Assembly (NCBI GenBank): GCA_021464525.1
Contig: JADRCO010000265.1
Location: 1 to 40,204, forward strand
Reading direction: 5' to 3'
Length of the DNA: 40,204 nt
Source: Rhizophagus sp. LPA8_4_AMF
Taxonomy: Eukaryota > Glomeromycota > Glomeromycetes > Glomerales > Glomeraceae
Made by a program: the position numbers and the translations under genes. Positions 33,113 through 40,204 of this stretch are shown piece by piece. Position 1 is the stretch's first letter. Each line of letters opens with the position of its first letter. The notes beneath the pieces were generated by a model, which ran no database searches, had not been told where the DNA came from, and saw nothing but the letters and a program-made list of their open reading frames with translations.

Positions 33113-33911
33113 AGACATCAAAAATAACGTATTAAATAATTTTTGAGAATATTTTATTATTTGGAAATCAAGCTTTCGCTTTTTAGTCTGCTTTTTCTTA
33201 AAGTTCACAAATTTGTTAAGGATTGCCAAAGTAATGTATTTTAGATTTGACATAATATGGAGTTGAAAGATTTTTTTACTGGTAGAACTTATGTAGATTT
33301 AATCAAATGATTACAATATTTCGTAGCAAAATCTTTTGAGTTCTTGTTGATAGTTTGGCCTCAGATACCATCAACAGCTGCTTAACAATTTCGAATGTAT
33401 AGTACTTTTGATGAAAAAATAAACATTGCTTTACATCACCTCATCCTCATCCCTATATTAGCTGTGATACGTCGAATAACACTCATGAAAATATAAAAAT
33501 TATTTTCGTCCTTTAATCTACTAGATACAAGCATACTGTATTTAAAATATTAAGGCGATCAAGTACAATAATTAAAATAAAACTGCTATAGTATAAATCA
33601 TATTTCAATTTCATTCACTTCTTTCAACCTTCTCTCATTACAGCATTATAAAAGAACAAAAATAGTTTTAATAAATTCACCTAAGACTGTAGATACTCTC
33701 TTTTAAGAAGATTTAGAAAAAATAACAAATTATAAAATTAGAAATTCCATTGTATAACAGTTATAAAGAATTTTAAATATAAATACTTTAATACTAATTT
33801 GAAACTCAATGAAAATAGTAAATACTTATTTATTTACTAATTCAATTTTTTTTTAGGTCAAATTAGTGAATTAAAATTTAAAAGATAAAAATAAAAACAT
33901 AATTAAGATAA
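33113..33911. other. Intergenic, possible stray last exon of a kinase copy
   Basis: AT-rich and without a gene. At about 33845-33874 a T-rich tract and AG are followed by GTCAAATTAGTGAATTAA. This resembles the acceptor and last exon of the kinase at 7482-9058 (ATCAAATTAGTGAATCC). It could be a relic on the plus strand, but the match is short. Confidence 0.3.
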
Positions 33912-35352
33912 TTAAGAGATATCAATTTGTAAAGATTCTAATTAATATAATAAATATTTTTAATATTCATACAATTAAATTATCAAAGTAAATATTTTAA
34001 AAAAAATTATTTGAAATACCTGAATATTCCACGCTTATGATATTATCATTTCGTACGTAATAATCATCAGAATTCTTTGGTTCAGGAAGATTATTAAAAT
34101 TAAGTAATCTACTTGTATAAATAGCTTCAGAATGTGTTTCATATGATAAACTAGTTAAAGGTATCATACTACTAGTTGACAAATTATTGTTGATTTCTTC
34201 TGCTTCCTTAATTTGTTTTTGTAATTCTGTTTGATCCTTAAATTTAATCCACCATTGATGCAAAATTTCTTTAATTTCCTTTGCAGTAGGTCGATTTAAT
34301 GGATTTGCATCTAAGCATCTTTTGATTAAATGCACAATTAATTGTGGTACTTTAATGTTAAATCTTGGTCTAAGTCCTTGACAAATTCTTATTGCTAAAA
34401 TTTTATCATGACATACATTATAGTATGGAGGTAAACCAGAAATTATTTCATACATAATCATACCAAAACTGTAAATATCAGATGCTTTAGTGTAATTTTG
34501 TCCTCTTAAAATTTCAGGTGCAATATAAGGCAAAACGCCATATATATAATTTTTTGTATTATCTGACGCATTATAATTTGCAGGTTTACATAATCCCATA
34601 TCTGCTATAAAGATATTTCTCCTATGAAGTAAATTACCAACATGCAAATCTCGATGAATTAATTCATTTTCATGAATATGTTTAAGTCCAAATGCAATAT
34701 CAAGTAAATAATAAATCATATCTCTCCAGCCTAATTTATTATAATTTTTATTTAAATAATTTCGTAAGTTTCCATTTTCTTCATAATCCAAAACCATTAT
34801 ATAATTTTTCGTTTTTGGATCTTGAGTTATACCATAAAGTCTAATAATAGCACAATCATTTACTTTATGATGCAACATAATCTATATACATTATATAAAA
34901 AGAAAAACTCATTATTAAAAAAAATAAAATATACAAAATAGTCAATAATAATAAATTTTATAATATACCTCATTTATAAACTCTAATGTAACATTATCTG
35001 AATTATTTAAACTTTTTAGAGCCACAACTTTATCTCCATATCTTTTCCAATTTTGGTTTTTAATATCCCAATTAAATATATATCCGTCAACCCAATTTGC
35101 TCGATATACTTTGCCAAATCCACCTTTTGCAATATATTCAATATCATAAAATTTATCATAAGGTATCCATTCTAATACTTTGTCTCCGTAAATATGAACT
35201 GATAATTGAGTATCTTGAATAAATTTGTCAATATCATTATTACCGCTAGTCCAATTTTCAAAATTCAACTGAAAGTGTTTTGCAGTACATGAATTGCACC
35301 ATTTATTTCTGGTGTATTCTTGAAAACATTCTTTACACTTATCTAAACTCAT
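33912..35352 (-). CDS. TKL-like protein kinase, intact family member
   Basis: Three exons on the minus strand: 35352-34969, 34881-34020 and 33937-33912, in phase, 423 residues. Residues 6-22 hold two CxxC pairs (CKEC, CNSC), probably a small zinc ribbon. The block SGNNDIDKFIQ follows, then the kinase domain: GGFGKVYRA at about 77-85, ATP-binding K113 in VALKSL, helix-C Glu in FINE, HRDLHVGNLL with catalytic D206, ADMGLCKP with D222 (DMG for DFG), APEILRG at about 249 and NPLNRP. The tail has KQIKEAEEINNNLSTS (predicted helix), SYETHSEAIYTSRLLNFNN and a short last exon ending ESLQIDIS. All catalytic residues are present, so it should be an active Ser/Thr or dual-specificity kinase. Its substrate is unknown; the expanded family in these fungi is usually linked to signalling. 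It ends a few residues sooner than the sisters. Confidence 0.8.
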
Positions 35353-37749
35353 TTAAAATAATATCAGAAGAAAATTTGTTTATAAAATAAAAAGTCTCAT
35401 TAATGTAATATGTTTTGTAAAACAAACAATGTTGCATCTGAATTGATGTAGTGGAACGTTGTGACTTATGAATGATGGTTGTGTAATCGGGATCGCCCAA
35501 AAGGATACAAGCACGATTATATTACCTTTATATGTAAATTTATCCATTTCATTTATAGTGCACATTTTAATTAATTATAATCAAATAAAGGAGATTATAT
35601 TTTATTCATTTTATTCAATATTAAAGGGAAGGATGGGTTTAACTTTTATTCGATTTTGTATTGAATTAACCTTTTATTTTATACTACGTTTCCAATAATT
35701 AGTCGTCCGTGATTTTCCTTATTGATATTTTATGGGCTATGTTTATTTAATAGGTAAGCTAAAAAGTCTACCAGTAGTTTAAAATTGTATACAGAACGTT
35801 AATCTCCGTGGTATAAACCAGTTATTTCACGCAGCCCTTTCTTAACCTCATTATCATCACAGTGGAGCGATATCTACGGCTTCACTATTACATAGAATAT
35901 CATCAATATATTCTGAGATACTGTAATTGTTAATTTATTGGAACGAGAAGATTTAATAATGGTTAAAAAATTTAAAAAATTTAAATTTTTGATGACCGCG
36001 ATCAATTTCATTTTTAAAAACGTATAACACCGATATTAGATTAAATTTATAACAATTTATTGTTTAAATGGCTTGTCTAGCTAACGGTAAGAGTATTTAA
36101 GTATAATAAAATTTAAAAACTTTTTCAGAAACGTAATTAGATATAATTATTATTTTTTTCAGCATTTTATTTTATATATATATATATGTACACTCCCCGG
36201 TCAAAAGCATTATAATTCGTTACTATAGTAATGAGAACATTCTTTTAAGTAAAGATTTTTTCAATAATTTACTTGCCTTTTTACATGATAAGCCTAAGTT
36301 GAATTACATTTACCTTTAAAATGATACAATTTTTTGATTCAAGTTGATGATTATATTTTAAATTGGGTTCTTAATGGAATTTAGTATAAAATAATATTTT
36401 AATAACGGATATTTTACGTATTTCAGTATTAAAAATATAATATAAAGTAAATAATGATATTTAAAATAAACATGTTAACATATTTCAAGTATCTATCATA
36501 TTTAAATTATAAAATGACTAAATTACACATTGATGACCGCAATATATTAGGTAAAAATAAAATAAATCAACCTGAATTATTATGATTAATATTTATACAC
36601 ATTTATTATATTATTAGTCTTTCTTTTTTTTGCTTTTTACTACATTTTCATATGCTGATGCATATTTTACTTTCCGGCTAGTATATTAAAAGTATTCAAA
36701 AAAAATAATCTTTTATAGAAATACTATAATTAACCGGGGTTACTTTAATATCTTTATATGATTATGTAATTTTTAAATTTAAAAATTTAAAATATTACGT
36801 AATTAATAAATAAAGAGTAATAATTAAATGTATTACTCTTTGATTTCCTCATATATGTATTTTTTTTGCTTTTATAGTTGTTGTTTTAAGTTGTTTAAAT
36901 CCGAAGCAGTATTGTCTTTAATAATCAAAATGCAGTGCGTATCAGCCACTATGCGGCTGCTGAAGCTATTGGCAAATTATAAGAAAACTGGTTGGAATAT
37001 CCGACCAACATTAAGTAATTTTGGTGATTTCCCAATATCACATGTTATTTAATTGTATCACTGGTGAAATCACCGGTGAAATAACACCTACAGTGATTTT
37101 AACCCCGGTCAAAATTAGCAAACCTAAATCATTTAATTAAAAAAAAGATTTGTAAATTATAGTAAATATTTTTCAAAATATTAAAATTTATTATATTTAT
37201 TTTCGCTTTGTCAGAACATTCGATCGTAAAATTTAGGGACTCTGCATGGACCGATAAAAGTCACGTGCATTGTATTTTACTGGATAAACATCACGTGCAT
37301 ACAATCATCTGTCATTTATTTTTATCATTCCCCAATTGCGCAGCAATAGCCATAATTTTTTTTACTTTTTTTTAATGTCATAACAAGCCACTGATCATCA
37401 TTTTTTCTCAAACCTACTTTTTTTTCAAAAACTAAAAATTTGATAAACTAAAATTTGCTCATTTTTATCGCTTACAGAAAAATTGTCAAAATGAATATTT
37501 TTGTTGTATTCTAAACGGCTCTACTGACGAATTATTTTCCGCTTTATTGATCAGAATGAGGTTTTTTCAATTCAGCGATATACTGAACTTGGCAATCTGA
37601 AGTCTGTATTACTTTTTTAATAATATTGAATATTCCAGAATATTACTTACAAAAAAGCATGCTAAAGGTATTTATGAAAATTGAAAAAATTTAATTTCAA
37701 AATAAAATAACTTGAGCAAGCAATTTACTTTAATTATTTATTTGATTAG
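35353..37749. other. Intergenic; source region of the relic at 29.6-30.1 kb
   Basis: The first 700 bp are the 5' flank of the kinase and are duplicated in decayed form at 29632-30060. An AT dinucleotide run is at 36173-36188. An ACCGGGGTTA motif near 36734 is inversely repeated at about 37102, and TCACCGGTGA at about 37067-37076 is palindromic, so 36731-37115 may be a TIR element. The open frames at 35468-35698 and 36828-37052 have no recognisable motif. Confidence 0.4.
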
Positions 37750-38238
37750 GCAAAAGGGAAGTGGAAGAGAGTCATAAAGAGATATATAAAACTATGCCTT
37801 CGTGGCTAAAGGACAGATATAACGAGTTGGACAATGAAATTTTGAGAAAATTTTATTTAACATCGATTCGTGAAGAACAAGAAAAAAATGTATGTATTTA
37901 AACTATATCTACTATTTAAGTGATGCTTTACTAAATAGAACTAGTTTTTCAATCATAATTTTTGTTATCTCCTTCCTTTTATTAGGAAATTAACCTTGAT
38001 GTTGTAAAGGCTATACACATACTCGTTATACTTGGTAAGTTGATATTTTAAATACATAATTCACTGAAAATAAATCAACAAAAAAATTTATGCTCATTTT
38101 AAATACAAGTTGTTTATGGAATCCAACTTTTAGTTATTGCATAAAAATAATTAGAATAGGTTTGTTTTATGATAAAGAATAATAATTTTTATCTTAGTTC
38201 CAGTAGATTTGGGAATAATAATTAGTGTAATATTGTGA
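37750..38238 (+). CDS. Possible small multi-exon gene of unknown function (5' end not found)
   Basis: Three exon-like segments with good splice signals join in one frame: 37750-37889 (donor GTATGT), 37986-38034 (donor GTAAGT) and 38198-38238 (stop TGA). The first reads KREVEESHKEIYKTMPSWLK and then DRYNELDNEILRKFYLTSIR, a charged helix-rich sequence. The last two give EINLDVVKAIHILVIL and VPVDLGIIISVIL, a hydrophobic C-terminus that could be a membrane helix. An acceptor-like AG precedes 37750, so an upstream exon may exist; the first internal Met is at 37794 and would give 61 residues. I do not recognise the family. It could also be the tail of a decayed gene. Confidence 0.35.
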
Positions 38239-38588
38239 ACAATTGTTATTTCGCCAAATATAGCGATCTCTTGAGTGGACGAGAGTTTGTTATGGTCAGA
38301 ATTGCATATAAGGATATCTGCTCATATAATTAAGCGACTAAGATTGTGAGTCAATTTATTAAAGTAATAAAGTATACAGTACAAGCCATTCCATTGATAC
38401 AAAATAAAAAGATCTACCTACTTATAAGCGTAATTTTATAAATAGCTCAATGGTCAATGCAACTCATAGATCGATCACATGATCCGTATCACACTCCATT
38501 CATGCATATTTTGTAACAGGTAATGCATAAATACATAATAAGGATACTCATTCGGACTTTATCGTTATACTCAATCCCTTTATAAAAT
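38239..38588. other. Upstream region of the kinase-Sel1 gene
   Basis: About 350 bp, AT-rich, presumed promoter. No ORF, repeat or clear element is seen. Confidence 0.35.
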
Positions 38589-40204
38589 ATGGAAAGCAGT
38601 CTCAATAATAATATAAACAAACAGATTCAATGGTTTAAGAATGGAATTACTGAAGGCCACATTAATTACTACGATTATGACGAATTTAAAAATTTTAAAG
38701 TTATAGGCTATGGAGCATTTGGTAGAGTATATCAAGCTACCTGGAAGAGTTCAAATACTATTGTCGCATTAAAATCTTTTGAAAATAATAACCTTATCAT
38801 GAAAGAAATTATTAATGAGGTATAGCATCATGTTTACATGTATCAACTCTGATACTATTTCTAAATAGAAATTTTTTGCTTTATATAGATAAAATTACTA
38901 CATAGAGTTAGTTTTCATATAAATATTATTAATTTCTTTGGTATTACTGAAAGAAAAAGTAAGCGTTAACGATACTGATTTTATTAATAGAAAAACAAAT
39001 TTATTGACAAATAACTAATTTGCCTATTTACTTTTTAATTTAGATAATGAAAATAATATAGATTCAAACTATTTGCTCATTCTTGAATGTGCAGATAGTG
39101 GTACATTGGGAAATTATTTAAAAGATAATTTTAATAAATTAGATTGGAGTATGAAATTACAGTTTTCTATTCAAATTGCCGATGCAGTATCATGTATACA
39201 TCAATATGATATCATTCATTGTGATCTAGTATGTATGTTGTTAGCTTTAATTTTATTTGAATATATAATTAATTTGATTTTCTTTATAAAAATAGCATTC
39301 AGATAATATATTAATTCATCAGAATACAATAAAATTGGCAGACTTTGGACTTTCACGTAGATTGGCTGAAATATCAACTCAAAAAGATATTTTTGGAATA
39401 GTTCCTTATATAGATCCACAACATTTTCAAATACAAACAAATAACAGTAATAATAGTTATCAATATAAACCAAATAAAAAATCAGATGTGTATAGTGTTG
39501 GAGTACTTCTATGGGAGATATCATCTGGAGTAAAACCATTTAAATCTTATGATAAACCTTATCAAAAACTCTCATTAATGATGGAAATTATAAATGGAAA
39601 AAGAGAATCACCAATACCTAATACACCAATTGGTTACACTAATATTTATACAAGTATATACAACTTTTAGTTTAAGTATTTTGTATTTAATGTATTTGTA
39701 TAAAAACTAATTTATCTTTAATAACTTCAATATATTTTAGTTTGTTGGCAAAATAATCCAGATGATAGACCAGATATGCAAGAAATATTTTCTGACCTTA
39801 AATCAATCAATTTAAATACAAATGAAATTAAAGCATTTGAATTATATAAAGAAGCAGCTGAAAAAGAAAGTATTGGTGCAATAAATAATCTTGCAGACTG
39901 TTATAAAAATGGAATAGGAACTGAAAAAGATGAAATTAGAGCATTTGAATTGTATGAAGAAGCAGCTGAAAAAGGAAATATTGATGCAATGAATAATCTT
40001 GGATGTTGTTACAAAAATGGAATAGGAACTGAAAAAGACACGATTAAAGCATTTGAATTATATAAAGAAGCAGCTGAAAAAGGAAGTATTGGTGCAATAA
40101 ATAATCTTGGATATTGTTATGAAAATGGAATAGGAACTGAAAAAGACATGATTAAAGCATTTGAATTATATAAAGAAGCAGCTGAAAAAGGAAGTATTGG
40201 TGCA
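38589..40204 (+). CDS. Protein kinase with C-terminal Sel1-like repeats (3' end outside the window)
   Basis: Five exons in phase: 38589-38819, 38889-38958, 39044-39228, 39296-39653 and 39741 to the window edge, 436 residues so far. The kinase domain has a full glycine loop (GYGAFGRVY), ATP-binding Lys in VALKSF, helix-C region IINE-IKLLHRV, catalytic loop HCDLHSDNIL (Asp about 161; Arg of HRD is Cys, a non-RD kinase), a normal DFG (about 178-180, ADFGLSRR), an altered APE site (YIDPQHF), [12 protein letters not shown] and NPDDRPDM. From about residue 311, 36-residue Sel1/TPR-like units repeat exactly every 108 bp (starts at 39827, 39935, 40043 and 40151): [20 protein letters not shown] and [14 protein letters not shown]. 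Sel1 repeats bind other proteins. It lacks the Cys-rich N-terminus of the other kinases here and is a separate subfamily, common in these fungi. Confidence 0.85.
39827..40204 (+). repeat. 108-bp coding tandem repeats (Sel1 units)
   Basis: Three complete units and a partial fourth, each 108 bp, are very similar in DNA as well as protein, for example AAAGCATTTGAATTATATAA at successive starts. High nucleotide identity implies recent expansion or conversion; copy number may vary between strains and may be misassembled at the window edge. Confidence 0.8.

Noticed and set aside
36828..37052. 74-codon frame on the plus strand
   Set aside because: Aromatic- and Cys-rich start and no domain; it lies within a possible TIR element (ACCGGGGTTA ends) and another frame looks equally plausible, so no product can be named.
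1..40204. CRISPR arrays, bacterial operons, tRNA or rRNA genes
   Set aside because: No regularly spaced palindromic repeats, no cloverleaf or rRNA sequence seen; introns and codon content show a eukaryotic nuclear region.

Overview
The window looks like nuclear DNA of an arbuscular mycorrhizal fungus (Glomeromycotina), probably Rhizophagus irregularis or a close relative. The evidence is the very AT-rich, intron-bearing sequence, a recent family of near-identical protein kinases with an N-terminal Cys motif and an 'SGNxxIDxFIQ' block, a kinase fused to Sel1 repeats, a Rhizophagus-type F-box protein, a Crinkler (CRN) effector relic, and abundant small TIR elements. The species assignment comes from remembered family resemblance, not from a search.

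Layout: 1-2751 is mostly repeat relics. 2752-4747 (+) is a kinase gene with a duplicated N-lobe. 7482-9058 (+) is a sister kinase whose catalytic Asp is changed to Asn. 9.7-10.6 kb holds three small palindromic elements. 12410-13855 (-) is a broken CRN gene. 15014-16574 (+) is a broken F-box gene interrupted by a 130-bp palindromic insertion. 18007-19581 (-) is a kinase copy with two homopolymer frameshifts. 19.9-21.0 kb holds repeat elements. 22656-27902 (+) is a 19-exon gene of about 1197 codons, joining a LodA/GoxA-type quinoprotein amine oxidase to a VioB-type ferritin-like domain. 28330-28965 (+) is the remnant of a LodB-type flavoprotein. 29326-30060 is a rearranged relic of a kinase locus. 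30676-32188 (+) is a kinase copy with a 1-nt deletion. 33912-35352 (-) is an intact kinase copy. 37750-38238 (+) is a possible small unknown gene. 38589 to the window end (+) is a kinase-Sel1 gene that continues outside.

The main point of interest is the 22.6-29.0 kb block. In bacteria, LodA-type oxidases carry a cysteine tryptophylquinone cofactor made with help from the flavoprotein LodB. Here a LodA-like domain is fused in frame to a ferritin-like domain of the kind found in VioB, an enzyme that acts on reactive imines made by an amino-acid oxidase. The neighbouring LodB-like gene is decayed. The fusion rests on a continuous exon chain with matching phases; its chemistry is inference.

The five TKL-like kinase loci are copies of one gene at different stages: one intact, one with a fused double N-lobe, one predicted pseudokinase, and two frameshifted. 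A sixth, rearranged relic shows ongoing duplication and loss in this segment.
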